A stretch of DNA of 64,000 bases, taken from positions 690,137,702-690,201,701 of the forward strand of contig OX422208.1 of the NCBI GenBank assembly GCA_949130495.1, given 5' to 3'. Positions 47,126 through 60,379 of this stretch are shown one piece after another. The stretch's first letter is position 1, and each line of letters begins with the position of its first letter. Made by a program: the position numbers and the translations under genes. Source of the stretch: Sambucus nigra (lineage: Eukaryota; Streptophyta; Magnoliopsida; Dipsacales; Adoxaceae). The notes beneath the pieces are model-generated. The model had not been told where the DNA came from. It made no database searches and saw nothing but the letters and a program-made list of their open reading frames with translations.

Positions 47126-49429
47126 CGGTGAAAATTTTCAAAATACCTAGTCACAAAACGATAACAAATTTCAAAATAAGTAACCGCAAAATGGCAAACA
47201 TTTTGTTCCCCAACAAAACAGAGTATAATTTTAAAAAATAGTCATAATATCATTTATTTATAGGACTATGCACATTGTTTAACAAATAATAAATAATCGA
47301 TTATTCAAATAGTTTAAATTAATCAAACAAATTCACATATAACATGAAGTATACAATATTCATTAATGGAATTCACATTGTGATAGATAACGTGTCATTT
47401 TTTTAAATGGATATAATCTCCTTTGTTTATTGAACTACCCACCCTGCTTAAAAACCAATCGAAAAATATTCAAAAAGACCAAATTCATCTAACAAACTAT
47501 TCAACAAAACAAAATTCTTAAAAAAAATCACATAGATAAAACAAACTCTAGCTAGACAATGCCAATTCCAGTCTCCAACACTGAGTACAAATATAATGTT
47601 GTAACTATCACTTTAATTTAACATGTTGACTCCAAATTTGAGATGGGGAGAATATTTGTTAATATCAATGTCAATTGTCGATTCATTTATTTGTTCCATG
47701 CTCAAACTATCCAAGTTCTCAAAAGAGGTGACGACATACTGAAACATTACAAATAAGTAGATATTAGTTCTATCTTTTGTAATAAAAACAATGTTGTTAT
47801 TATAGATAACAAAGAGTGTAAAGTACATAGCCTAAATCAATAGTTCAAAACAGTGGGATGTTTCGAGAAAATCAAAACTAAAACAGTAATTAAGTAGTAA
47901 AAACAAATGTTTGAAATGGGAAAAAAATCCAACACATCATAACGCAAAAGTATAGAGATGTTCAAGTAGCAGAAGTATTCTAAAATCGTAACTAAAGAAA
48001 AATTTAGAAATACCGCACATATGTTGACACAACATTACTCTTAATTTTACTTTGTTTTCGAGCTCTTTGATTTGAAATGCATAAACATTCAAGATCGCTC
48101 GACAGTGCTTGGTTGCTTGTTTCGTTTGGTTTCACTTGGAAAATCTTGGTTCTGCTGTCACTAGTTCATTTTCAGTCATTGGGTTGCTGGGTCGTTCTAC
48201 CCCATTTGTTATCGGGTTGATATAGCACAATGGCAGCACATATAGCAGTAAAACATTTCATAGTAGCACACTTTATACCAGCACATACCCAATATAGCAG
48301 CACATTTTAGTGTCATCGAAAGCTATATGAGAGAAGTCTTGAGGACCAGTGTTGAAGCAATCATAATGGTCAGTCATTTTCATCTTTATCCGATCTCACT
48401 GTAAATAGTAATACTCAATTTATAAGTTCATACTTCATACATTTCTATAACTTAAAAACCATTACTTACACTTGCATAAGTCCACCACGTACATACACTT
48501 TGCACTTGTATTCTTCTAACTTAAAAACTAGTTATTCGCATGATAAAAACCAATACTAATCGGTTCATTTCTATAATTATCTTCAGGCAAGAAGCCTCCC
48601 AATTGATAAAATCAGACCTGCATATTATATTATCAATGGAGCTACAAACAAAATAAATATGAATTTTGAACAGAGTATAAAAAATAATCCAAAACTTTAC
48701 AAGTTCTTAGTAAGAAATATCATACTTTTACATGAACATACTAAAATCTAAACGGACGCTAAAAAGTTCATACTTCATACACAAACCAAAAATCGAAATC
48801 CGGCACAATCCTCATCAGACACCTAAAGCCCATAACTTAAACAAAAAATAAAAATAGAAGTAGACAAACTCCAAGTCCCTGGCAAGATTTCTACATAAAT
48901 CAAAGACTTGGAGGCTACATAAATCAAAGTAATTGTAATCGTATCATACCATAATGAACTCTTGTATCCCCATGCCTTGATTAATTTCACCCATGATTTC
49001 TTCCACTAAAACACCTGCCAAATTAGACATTATTCAGTGCTAAATAGTTTATTTAGTGAATAAAATTTTTGAATGCTGATTAGTTTTATTGTAATAATAC
49101 TATTACTATTGTACTACTAACTATTAACATTATTCAATGCTAAATATTTAGGCCTAAACATGATCACTTATAACTAACAACAATTCAATAGGAGATGAAA
49201 GTCAAGTACACAAAATGAACTTGACGTATTATAAGAATAATTCAGAAGCTAAGAGGAAAAGAAAAGAGGGGGGTGCCATGAACCTTGTGGCATCCATGTA
49301 TAACAAATGGAAGATCTTTTTTTTTTCAGATTCTAAAAGCGGTATCGATCCCTATAGTTTCTTATTTTTCGGTTGCAAAAAGCAGCATTAACATTGTTAA
49401 GAGTTCATTATTTGATATCCGACTGTTAT

Positions 49430-49790
49430 AGCATGCTATATATGATATAGTATGCTATATATGATATGGGACTGCTCTGATCCTCGACACTGTTATAACA
49501 TGCTATCAAGCAAACGTACCAAAATACGACTGTTATAGCACGCTATAACTGATATAACATGTTATAACACTATCAAAGAAAATGTACCAATATCACGTTA
49601 TAACTATATACATGCTATACATGTATATCATATATATCAGTTAATTTGTTAAGCGTGAATCGAATATATCACGCTATAACACTGTCAAAGAAAACGTACT
49701 ACTGTTATATCACATTATAACTGATATACATGATATACAGGTATAACATGCATATCAATTAATTTTTTTTAGCGTGAATCAAGAAAACAT
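49430..49790. repeat. Cluster of short palindromes with imperfect tandem copies
   Basis: TGTTATAGCACGCTATAAC-like palindromes recur (TATAGCATGCTATA at 49427, ATAGCACGCTATAAC at 49543, ATCACGCTATAAC at 49667). A ~115-bp unit containing AACACTRTCAAAGAAAAYGTAC and ending TTAGCGTGAATC occurs at about 49564 and 49678, with a partial third at 49497. Confidence 0.7.
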
Positions 49791-52700
49791 ATCAAAATGT
49801 TTTTAAAACAAAATAAGACAAAAATATATCATGCTACTGGTGAAATATCATTTTTTACTGATCTCGAATGCCCGTTAAATAGAGGGAAAAGTTAAAAACA
49901 ATGAAGACGGCCTAAGACAATGATAGTCATCACTAATTTTTTTTTTTAATTTAATTTGCTCTTCCATTTTCTCACCCACGAAACACTAAAGAAACTATGA
50001 AGATAATAATTAACTAACATGCGATCAAAACTCTGAATTTTTTCTCCTTCATTAGCAATAAAGTCGGATTTGTTGATGGAAGGGGGAATCACCCATTGAA
50101 TCCGCTTAGTACCAAATTCCCCTACAGCGTATGAAACGCTGTTCCTTTTGTAGAGTGAAGGAGGAAATATGCGAATCCAAGTAGTTTTGGTAGTGGTAAG
50201 AGGAGAAAAAGCAAAGATGAAGAGCCAATTCGTTTTGGAGGAGAGAAATAAATTTTGGTTAACTGTCTTTTGATTACCTGATATTACAAAAGAACTTTTT
50301 AATTAGTCTGCATTTATACCTATAATACTATTGTATTATAGGTATAACATATCTATATACACATTCATAAATATTATTTCTTGAGATTTGTTTCAGTATA
50401 CATTTTTATAATACCTACCATATGATGATAAATGTTAGTAACTGCACTGAACATTGCATAGTAGCTGTAGTTTCTAAGAACTTCAAATGTTTTCACATGG
50501 GGAGTTTAATTGGTGTGGTTGGCATTGTGTTCTCACGGTTTTCTTAATTTATTATATCATTTTGATAGTATTATCATCGTAATATTATATTTAAAAAGTG
50601 GAAGTTTTTTTAAATGCTTAATCTCAATAAAGATTTATTTTTAGGAAAATTATCCTTTTCAGGTGAAAATTCATATGCACTGGAATTTATCTTTAATGTT
50701 TGATTTATAAAAACCGAGTGGAACTGTTGGAATGTCTATGAATGCAACTGTTTTCTAACTAAATGGAATGGACTACATGTTTTCTACCCGTTTCAACATT
50801 TGTAATGGACTACATTAGTATATCATTGAATTTGTTTTCTAAAATTTGGAACAAACTATGTGGAGTACATTATTTTCTAAATTCTTACACAAAAAACATC
50901 GTCAACGTGAAAAGGTACCTTACCAAAATTCACCAAGGCAAGGAAAACTCTAGTCACCTTCCTTTCAATTATCCAGAAGCTTTACGAACCCGTCTCGTAA
51001 TATGAACTAAGAATACAGTAAAAGTAGGCTTCAATATCTATACTTGGTTTGGGAAATCAGTAATGAAAGTAGTTTCATAACAATAAAAATGGAGTTAAAA
51101 TATTAGATTACAAGAGACAATGGCGAATTTAAAAAAGTGAATGACTCAACAACAAAACAACTACCCATTAACTCTATACCACAAAGACTTAAATGCGTAA
51201 TCCAAGGCTGAGAAATTAAAGGATTCAAGGACGTTTTGTTGCAATAAAATTTCAGAGGTTTATGACAAAAGAGAGAACAAAATAAATGGAAGTGGATATC
51301 TGTAATAAATTGAAAAATGTTATGATAACACATTGATGACAACATTTAAATTTTCAAAAAAGAAAAAAGTTGATGCCAACATTTAAGAGAACACAACAGA
51401 ACGGAACAATAACACATCTAGATGCAGATCATTATTGATTATATGGATGAATAGCCCATTCTTGTATAATTATGGAGGTCCATGTCACCTAATTTTTGTT
51501 ATTAACTGTCATAACCCTAAGATTTCTTTATTTAAAATTTGATTGTATAAATTAAATAAACGGACTATAAAAGTCCTAAAACATATAAATGCAGGTTGCT
51601 CAGTGGTGCACAAAAAGGTGGTTGAACCATTTCTAATTCATAATCTGCACAATGTCTTACATTTTGAATTAAATGAAGTCATTTACCACAGTTATTTTAA
51701 AGGATTTTGGACTACTAATGTAATAAAGTGAAGACGTCACACCTTAATCAAAACCGAGTTCCATCTTATCAATACTGAATCTTTATTGATAACCCCCTTA
51801 TAAATTTGAAACACATAATAACAACTTATCAATACCGGATCTCTATTATAAACAACAAAAAAGAAAAAATTTCTAAACAAAAACATCGTAACATAAATCT
51901 AGAAGTAGAGAGAAAGTGTATACCCTATATAAATATGAAAACCCACGTACACAGGTCTTGATCTGAAAAAGAAAAAAGAAACAACGATAAATAAAAACCA
52001 AAAAATAATTAGATCCCCAAATATTTACACAAAGTCATCAATTACAAAGGCCTCAATTCAATACCTGCTATACCATTATGTCCATATGATAGCAGTTCAG
52101 TCCATATGATAGCAGTCCATATGATAGAAGTTCAGTAGAATCGTTTATGTTATACCTGCTATTGCATCGTTAAGTTCAATCAGAGAGTTAGTGACCAATT
52201 AAAAGGGCAACAATACTTTTTTTAGCTAAAAATTAATTGCACCAAAATAGACACAACCAATTTATTACAGCTTGATATTGCAACTAAAAGATACTTCTCG
52301 CTTAAATTATTGCTTCTTATTGGAATGATTCATATTGGAGTTTTAGCAGCTGGTCTAAAGCCTTATGTTATTTGACTTAAATTAAATACTAAAATATTCT
52401 TTTCATAAAATATGATATGAGCTATAGCCCATTCAAGATGCGTCTAGATCTGCCCGAGTTGTAAATACAGGTACATACATGGAAAAAGAATGCTAAAATG
52501 ACAAAAACAAAAAATATGCAGAAACATCCTTGCGTAGACTAATCTAATTAGAAAGAATACACATGGAATCCATCAAAACTCTAAAAAAATATCACTTTCT
52601 CATGAATGTACAACTATAGCATGTGTTAACAAACATTCTATTTCTAAGCAAACAAATTTCTGACATATAGATAACTTGCAACAAATAATAACAAAGTTTA

Positions 52701-52982
52701 GCTAGCATCAGTGGGTGTTGATTTAAACAAAACATACCTGATCATCTGGTTGCCTATTAGCTCACTTATAAAAATATAAGTAAGGTGTTTATTAGTTGTA
52801 AATCCGAAACATGTAATAACTTTTGTCAGGTTGTATGCAACATGACTTTTGTAAGGCCTACAAATGTTCCTATAAAAAGTTGCAATCTTCGAGTTAGGTA
52901 CCTAGTTTCAAAAGAAGTGTTTAGATGTACAGATCATGCTTAAGTAAGAAGAAAATAAAAGTCTAGGAAGTTGCAAAACATT

Positions 52983-53036
52983 CCATTTTCAGTTCCCTCA
53001 CCTTAGACATCCATTTTCAGTTCCCTCACCTCAGAC
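52983..53036 (+). repeat. Short tandem duplication, ~28-bp unit
   Basis: CCATTTTCAGTTCCCTCACC followed by TYAGACA occurs twice back to back. Confidence 0.9.
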
Positions 53037-54027
53037 ACCAGAACATTCAACATTCAGTTCTCCATCTCTTCCTTGATCTCACTAGTCTTGAACATTTTCT
53101 ATAATAAACACACCGTAATGTAAAACCCCCCAAAAAATATATGTTCAAGGTTTTATTTGACAACCAAAAGAATAAACAATCACCTAGACATTTTATCAAG
53201 CACCTGGCAAGCAACCAAAGAAATCCAAAACTATAAACTCAATCGCAACAATGTTGTTCAGCTAATTTCAACAATGTTATTCTAAATTATGAACTCCACA
53301 TCTGAAACAAACTATTAATTACTACAAACCGCAACCTTAAAACCAAAATAGAGTAAGATGTAGAAATTTATAGAATAGCATAACAAATAACAAATGATGT
53401 CAAAACAGGGGATTCTTGGGGTTGTACCCAAAAGTCAGGCCGAAGTTTTTTTGAAAATCTCAGATGATATCTATGGTACAACAATTTAGGCAAATAATAA
53501 CATGGATCAAAATGTGTTCATGCCTTTTATACGAAGGTACTAATGGGTTGCAACAGTCTCTCCTTATTATTTGTCTGAATGTAAACTAATATTGAAGAGT
53601 GAGTGCGGGATACAACAAAACCAACCAAAAGAACCCTGAAACTAAAACAAAATAAGAAAGAATGCAGGTGAAATAAGATATAGATTAGATAATTACCTTA
53701 TCTTGATGTTGCAAGATCGTGAGAGGAAATCAAAATTGGTGAAGTTTTGACCTCGCTGATTTGTGTGAGAGAGAGAGAGAGACTTGGGTCTGACATCTGA
53801 GTAAGATTTGCTTTTTGTGTGTATTATGTATTTACCCTTTTCTTGAAGTAATGTAAACGAGGGGGAAACATTTTATAGTAAGAGAAAAGACGGGGAAATA
53901 AAATATAAAAAGAGTCAAAAGAGTAAAATACAACAAAATAATTTCAACACTTGGATTCTTGTCATGGTGGCTCAATCATATCCTCTAATTAAGTTATCCT
54001 CTTATTGAATAGCAAAAACCTTTTGGT

Positions 54028-54030
<3 letters not shown>

Positions 54031-54107
<77 letters not shown>
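54031..54107. repeat. (TA)n microsatellite, insertion point of Tat-2
   Basis: Uninterrupted TA run ending directly at the Tat-2 LTR start; a TSD would be TA-repeat sequence and so cannot be told apart. Confidence 0.92.
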
Positions 54108-54109
<2 letters not shown>

Positions 54110-54194
54110 ATATACCCACATATACCCTCGGCCAGGCCGAGGGTGTCCTTCACCCGGATGAGGCCAAGATCTTTCATCATATATCAGACGATCC

Positions 54195-54365
54195 TTCAAG
54201 GGGCCGACCCCTCATCAGGCTCAGACGACCCTCTAAGGGCCCGACCCCTCATCAGGCTCAGACTACCCCGCAAGGGGCCGACCCCTCATCAGGCTCAGAT
54301 GACCCCACAAGGGGCTGACCCCTCATCAGGCTCAAACGACCCCTCAAGGGGTTGACCCCATCATC
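54195..54365 (+). repeat. 35-bp tandem repeat in Tat-2 LTR
   Basis: About five units of CAAGGGGCCGACCCCTCATC followed by AGGCTCAGACGACCC, each with GGGG/CCCC inverted words. Lies in the presumed U3 region, about 330-500 bp upstream of the TATA box. Confidence 0.93.
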
Positions 54366-54691
54366 ATGGTCCGAATGACCCTATGAGGGTACGACAGTAC
54401 GAGGCCTGCATTAGGCCAGGCTCACTGCCAGCAGAACTTTGCCCTCTGCCTCATATCGTAGGCCGAGGGTGACATCACCACAGCGCGTGATTTGGAAGAC
54501 GCGTGGGACAGTGTGCGTGGGGCTCATATGGCACGTGGAGGACCATTATAACAATATCACCCTCTCACGTGCGGGAATATTATGTCATCATTAATCACAT
54601 GTGGCATCTATAGGTGTCAGCAAGGGATTGGCTAGATCATCATTCACATGCACCATGCATGCTTGAGGGTTACACTACACCCCCCAATATC

Positions 54692-54699
54692 TATATATA
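54692..54699 (+). promoter_or_regulatory. TATA box of Tat-2 LTR
   Basis: CCCCCAATATCTATATATAC: TATATATA preceded by a C run, with the start of transcription expected around 54725, ahead of the R/U5 part of the LTR. Confidence 0.6.
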
Positions 54700-55015
54700 C
54701 TTATCACTTACAACCCTACAAAGGGATCGAGAATTATAACCCTAGCTGAAACTCTGCTTGTACACACAGTAGAGAGATAAAGTGAGCTTATGTGCATTGT
54801 ATCCAAGGCCACTAGTTCCCATACTTAGTGGATCACACACTCACACTGGATGTAGGCCTAATTGGCTGAACCACTATACATCATTGTCTTATTCCTCTTA
54901 TACTCATCTCATTCTATACACTTACACACACATACATCTCTATGGTTGCCATTGTTATTATTGTTTGAGCTCATCATCACTTATCTGGTGGTGCTAGATT
55001 TCAGTATCATCAGTT

Positions 55016-55035
55016 TGGCGCCGTCTGTGGGAACG
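55016..55035 (+). other. Primer-binding site of Tat-2
   Basis: TGGCGCCGTCTGTGGGAACG just after the LTR; the form common in plant Tat/Ogre elements. I do not assign the tRNA with certainty. Confidence 0.9.
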
Positions 55036-55194
55036 AGAAGACATCTCTTCCTTTATACAGCTTGACCTCACCGGACACTCTGGTGGTGAACCAGATCTCC
55101 CCCTTTGTGGAGTTGTTTCACCATTGAAAGAGACCCATTAGGGTTTCCAAGCTCTTTAGTATTTTGGTCATTCAGCTCTCTATAGCTCAAACAC

Positions 55195-58100
55195 ATGGCA
55201 CCGGAGATGCCACCACCACCTTTTCCTCCACCAGATAGTGGAGTAGGACCCAGTTCCAGTCAACCACCACCTCAGTCTGAGATGGCTGATGTGGCAGTCG
55301 CTTTGAAGTCTCTGGCAGCAAGCTAGTGGATCAGGCAGGAGCAGTTTATAGCTCTAAGCCAAAACATACTAAGACCACCAGGTGTCTCACCTGAGATGAT
55401 TACTCTGGCACAGCTCCAGGGTAGCATGAGGCCAGGGGACCACCCTAGGCACCACGTAAAGACTTTCCATCTCCACAGCGGCGGAGGGATGTTGCTGACC
55501 CCTGGCATCTATGCCTGGGGAGGCAAGGAAACCCTTGTCCTGAGGACAGGTATAATGATCTGGAGGGGGAGGAGGCCCCCAAAGAATGTTGGGAGCCGTA
55601 TGAGGTCTCCAATAATACTGTGCGACCTGTCTCCAGGAGAGCAGAGGGAAGTGTGGAATGCAAAATCCTGACGATCGTCCGAGGGGATCTACTTTTGATC
55701 CTTTGAGGAAGGGGTCGGCCTTTGAGAGGCTCGGCCCAGTAAATGACCTGCAGGAAAAATTATCCAGATCAAGGAGTGTTGTAAGGTACAGAAGGGAGGA
55801 AACAGATGGCCGACCCCACGGGGGCCAACCCCAAGGATGGGACAACGGTCAAGGGGAAGTAAACAACTAACACAGGCTTGCTACAACAGAACCCCCCGTC
55901 CACCTCAAAGAGGCGGCAGGGGATAACATCGACCAGGCCGACCCTCGAGGCCCTGGAATGACTCAATCCAGTGACTCGAAGATAAGATTAGCGATATTCT
56001 GAAGAGATGGGACCCTCTTCAGAGAGGATACTCCATAGGCTCACCCTTTGTGGCGAAGATAGTCAACTTCCCCAGGCCATTCAAGTTCAAGCCACCAACA
56101 GTCACCCCTCGGTATGACGAGAGTACCAACCCTGTCACCCATATTAAGATGTACCAATCAGCGACAGACATATACTCTATCTTAGATGAGATGAGGTGTC
56201 GTGCCTTTTCTGGCACTCTGACTGGGGCTGCACATGTCTGGTACATATCTCTTCCAAAAAACTCCATTGAAAGCTTTAAGTAGTTGGCAGACCGATTTAT
56301 CCATAACTTTTGCTTTGGGGTGAGGCCACAGAAGAAAACCACACACCTGCTTTATGTTAAGCAGGGGAAGAATGAGAGCCTAAGAGACTACATAACCAGA
56401 TTCAATAAAAAAAAGTTAGAGGTTGAAGACTATGAGGAGAGCATAGCCATGACCGCTCTCATTGGAGGACTCTAGAAGGGGAAGTTATTATGGAAGCTTG
56501 CTGAAGACCCTCCAAGGATAATGGCTGAATTGCTGTCAACAGTAGGAAAGGTGATGAATGCCGAAGAGGCGATAAATGCAAAATACGAAGATGAAAAAGG
56601 AGGCACTAGTGGGGGTAAGTACCATAAGAAGAATAAAGAGGGGAAAAAGAGGTCAACAGACGACAAGTTCGTTGATTACACCCCTCTGAAGTTCAGCCGC
56701 GAACATATTCTCAATGAGATAAAGAGTGACTGGTCCCTGAGGTGGCCTGAGAAGTTGAGGGCAGACCCCCACAAGAGGAATAAAAACCTGTGGTGTGAAT
56801 TTCACCAAGACCATGGCCATGTGACATACAAATGCTTTGCTCTGAAAGATGATATTGAAAAAATGATAAAAGAAGGGAAGTTAAGGAAGTACTTTGATAA
56901 AGGTTCCTTCAAGAGGGGCCGAGGGGACGACCCCAGAAAGAAGCGAGGCGATGCATGTAGAGAAGGTCGTCCAAAAAGTGGGGACGACCCTTCTGATGAT
57001 GAGGACGACCCTGACCTCCCTCCAAGAGACGACTACGACACTGTCAAGAGACTTAATATGATATCACTCGGTGTGGGAATGATCTCCGGGGGTCTAGAAG
57101 GAGGAGGGACAGAGGTCGCCGATAGGAAGGCCCATGTAGCTGAAGCCAAGGTAGTGACAAAAGCTGTACACTCAACCTCTGTTGAGGCAAAGTCAGAAAA
57201 GAGGAAGAAGGTCGATATGGATACTCTGATAGTGGGGTTATCAAGAATGGACTTCAAAGGCCTCTTAGCCCCACATGATGACCCCCTCGTCATCACTACC
57301 AGGGTGCACGGATGCGAGGTGCCGAGGATCTTGGTATATGGGGGTAACTCTGCAGATGTGATGTTTTGTCCATGCTTCAAAGCCTTAGGCCTCAATCGTG
57401 CTAGACTCATCCCATACCATTAGGGGTGGCAATTCGTGTGCGTCGTGCCGTGTTCGGGTCGTGTCATGTCGGGTTCGTGTCAAGTATTAGTCAACCCTAA
57501 CCCGACCCATTTAACTAATCGTATCAGATGAGCAAACACTAACCCGACCTATTTATTATCATGTCGTGTTCGGGTTGACCTGCATAACCCATTAAGTAAA
57601 CTATAAAATAATTTTTTTCTTCTCTCTTAACCAATCATACCAATCATAGGCCTACAATAACATAAATTTAATTAATTTCAACTTCTTTCAACACATAAAT
57701 AATTTATCATCCGATTCTCCATGAATTTTATAGAATGCCTATCAAGATATATAAATTATCTAATATATTCTCCATAAAATACGAGTTAAGCGGATCTATT
57801 CGTGTCATTTTCGAGTTATACATGTTTAACACTAACTCAACCCGTTTATTATTTGTGTTGGCGGGTCGTGTCATATTCGGGTTCGTGTCAAGAAATCCTC
57901 AACCCTAACCCGCTAATTTCTTATCGAGTTCGTGTCGGGTTATCGTGTCGTGTCAAAAATTGCCACCCCTACATACCATCACCATTGATTGGGTTCAGTT
58001 GGGAAAAGGTTCATCCCCATGGAGTGTATGAGGCCAACGTTAGGATGGGAGACGAGTGGCCGAGACGGCTTACTAAGAAGGTCAACTTCTTTGTGATGGA

Positions 58101-58428
58101 TGAACATGTCTTCTCAGTCAACAACATTATACTGGGGCGAGTAGCCCTCAAGAGGTTTGAAGCTGTGCCATTTACGGTCCATCAGGGAGACCATACAACA
58201 TCGCGGGAATGTTATTTTAACTCCGTCGAAGAAAGAGAGGCGCACAAGAAGGCAACAACCACTTACAATATTGACATCCTTGGCCCCAGGGATGAGAAAG
58301 AACTCAAGAAAGGAGAAGCCGCGGAAGAGGTAGAATCCATCGTCCTCAATGAGGATGAGCCAAAAAAAACCGTCCAAGTCGGCAAAGCTCTGAAGATAGA
58401 CATAAAAAATACCTCATCAAGATGTTAA
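55195..58428 (+). pseudogene. Tat-2 gag-protease, broken and split by a hAT MITE
   Basis: ATG at 55195 (MAPEMPPPPFPPPDSG), Pro-rich start. Stops at 55324, 55669, 56281 and 56473 and frame changes between 55670 and 56050. Gag core: RPFKFKPPTVTPRYDEST (56074), MYQSATDIYSILDEMRCRAF, GAAHVWYISLP, QGKNESLRDYITRFN. Tat nucleocapsid block: LRWPEKLRADPHKRNKNLWC, CEFHQDHGHVTYKCFALKDD. A long acidic/basic linker follows. The protease begins RILVYGGNSADVMF, where the family's catalytic Asp is Tyr (57337-57339). A hAT MITE is inserted at 57421; the protease resumes at about 57977 with PSPLIGFSWEKVHPHG, shifted in frame. Not functional. Confidence 0.88.
57421..57971. mobile_element. hAT-like MITE, TSD CATACCAT
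   Basis: Inverted ends TAGGGGTGGCAATTCG and AAAAATTGCCACCCCTA; 8-bp TSD CATACCAT at 57413-57420 and 57972-57979. 551 bp, no transposase. Interior contains repeated GTCGTGTCGGGTTCGTGTCA-like words near both ends and an AT-rich centre. Sits inside the Tat-2 protease and therefore is younger than it. Confidence 0.95.
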
Positions 58429-60341
58429 GGAGAAGACAAAGTGTCTTTGCATGGAGTCACGCAGATATGCAGGGGATCGACCCCGAAATTATGAGTCAGT
58501 AGCTCAACGTGGTAGAGGGTGCAAAGCCAGTGAAGCAGAATAGGCGAATTTATTCTCGAGAGAAGTATGAGGTCATTAGGGATGAGGTCAAGAAGCTGAA
58601 AGAGGCAAAGTTTATCAGGGAGGTCATCTATCCCGAATGGTTGTCTAATGCAGTCATTGTCCCAAAAGCCAACGGGAAGTTAAGGATGTGTGTAGACTTC
58701 ACAGACCTCAATAAGCATTGTCCCAAAGACAACTTCCCTCTCCCCCGCATTGATCAGATGGTAGATACTACTGCAGGCCATGAGCTCATGAGCTTCATAG
58801 ATGCCTATTCAGGGTACAACCAGATCTTCATGAACCCTGAAGACTCGGAGAAAGCAACCTTCATTACCGATAAGGGGACATACTGTTATAGGATCATGCC
58901 CTTTGGCCTAAAAAATGCGGGGGAAACGTATCAGCGCCTTATGAATAAAATGTTTCAAGACCAAATTGGTAAGTCTATGAAAGTTTATGTCGATGACATG
59001 CTGACCAAAATTTTAAAGGCTGAGGATCATGTGGTCGACCTCGAGAGGACCTTTAACACAATGGATAAGTACCGAATAAAGCTCAACCCGACCAAATGTG
59101 TCTTCGGGGTCAGAGCAAGGAATTTCTTGGGTTTCATTGTCAACCAAAGAGGCATCGAGGCCAATCCTGAAAAGATAAGGGCCCTCATAGAAATGAAGAC
59201 CCCGCAGACCATCAAAGACGTTCAAAGGCTCACAGGGCGAGTGGCTTCTTTGAATAGGTTTGTGTACAGAGCTACAGAGAAGTGCTTACCATTCTTCAAA
59301 ATTCTCAGAAAGGCTTTTGAATGGAGCGAAGAGTGTGATGAGGCTTTTAAGGAGCTAAAGACATACTTAGGGTCTCCTTTGCTGTTGTCCCAGCCAGTAT
59401 AGGGTAAACGGCTATATGTGTACCTAGCCATCTTAGAATCATCCATCAATACAACCATTGTGAGAGAAGAGGACGGGGTACAAAAGCCAGTATATTTCAA
59501 CAGTAAGGTATTACAGGGGGCAAAGAAAATATACCCAAAGATGGAGAAGTTAGCCTATGCCTTTATCCATGCATCAAGAAAGATGAAGCCGTACTTCCAG
59601 TCCCATACAATGGTCATCCTCACTGACTCTCCTCTTAGGCAGATCTTGCACATGCCAGAAAAATCGGGGAGGCTAATGGCCTGGGATATAGAGTTGGGAG
59701 AGTTTGACATTGTATATCAACCAAGGACGACCATTAAGGGGCAAGTATTAGCAAATTTCATGGATGAATTTACTTGGGAAGATGATGAGGCTAAAGATGA
59801 GAGCCTCGAAGAAAGAGATACACGGCAAGGTAGAGTTGTTGACTCACCCGCAGAAAAAGTAGGGACAAGCACAGCTAGAGAAAAAGTGGCCGAAAATGAA
59901 GAGGGAAGATATCTCTTTATATAGGGGTCCCTCACTGAGGGAAATTTCTTAGAGGAAAAGACAGTGTGGAGCCTCTTCGTTAACGGGTCCTCTTACGAAA
60001 GCGAAAGTGGTGCTGGATTAATAGTATCAGCACCAGACGGTACAGACATTGAGTATGCCCTAAGGTTTAACTTCAAAGACTCTAACAATGAGTCTGAGTA
60101 TGAGGCTCTGATAGCGGGCCTCTCCTTGGATAAGTCTCTCAGTATCTGCCAGGTCTTGGTCCATAGTGATTTGAGACTAGTGGTGAATCAGATACTAGGA
60201 GCCTACGAGGCTAAGGATGAGAGAATGGCCAAATATCTTGAAAGGGTAAAGGCACTATTGAAGAGCTTCAAAGAAGTAAAGTTGAAGAGGATACCTAGGC
60301 TTGATAATGGCCGGGACGATGCACTTGCTAGGCTGGCCTGA
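58422..60341 (+). pseudogene. Tat-2 reverse transcriptase, RNase H and second (archaeal-type) RNase H
   Basis: RT starts near 58422 (MLRRRQSVFAWSHADMQGID), stop at 58500, then open to 59400: LSNAVIVPKANGKLRMCVDF, SFIDAYSGYNQI (catalytic Asp), YVDDML with both Asp at 58992-58997. A TAG at 59400 separates the first RNase H (PVYFNSKVLQGAKKIYPKME, TDSPLRQILHMPEKSGR). After a stop at 59922 comes the archaeal-type RNase H: WSLFVNGSSYESESGAGLI, NNESEYEALIAGL, HSDLRLVVNQI, LARLA. The position that is Asp in DGSS of the family is Asn here (59982). Two RNase H domains in a row are a Tat-lineage hallmark. Few stops, but not functional as it stands. Confidence 0.92.
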
Positions 60342-60379
60342 GCAACTAGGACAGATATTAGGAGGACAGTTCCAGTAGA

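Larger units (their letters stand above)
47099..53990 (-). mobile_element. Putative non-autonomous Helitron body or AT-rich unknown region
   Basis: Extends rightward from the terminus at 47099. No RepHel (rolling-circle initiator/helicase) motif is seen, and no frame has a domain that I recognise; the small frames at 47613, 50763, 51103 and 51543 are unassigned. The 5' TC end cannot be located, so the right boundary is a guess set at the (TA)n before the Tat-2 LTR. Contains short repeat clusters (48225-48310, 49430-49790, 52085-52140, 52983-53036) and a promoter-like GA-rich run near 53768-53782. Confidence 0.35.
54108..55012 (+). repeat. Tat-2 5' LTR
   Basis: Starts TGATATACCC, ends CAGTATCATCA three bases before the PBS. 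905 bp. Contains a GC-rich tandem array (54195-54365) and a TATA box at 54692. The second LTR is not in the window, so its ends rest on TG/CA and PBS spacing. Confidence 0.85.

Noticed and set aside
50763..51731. Short frames (50763-51005 and 51543-51731) as genes captured by the Helitron-like element
   Set aside because: I recognise no domain and they are no longer than expected by chance in AT-rich DNA.
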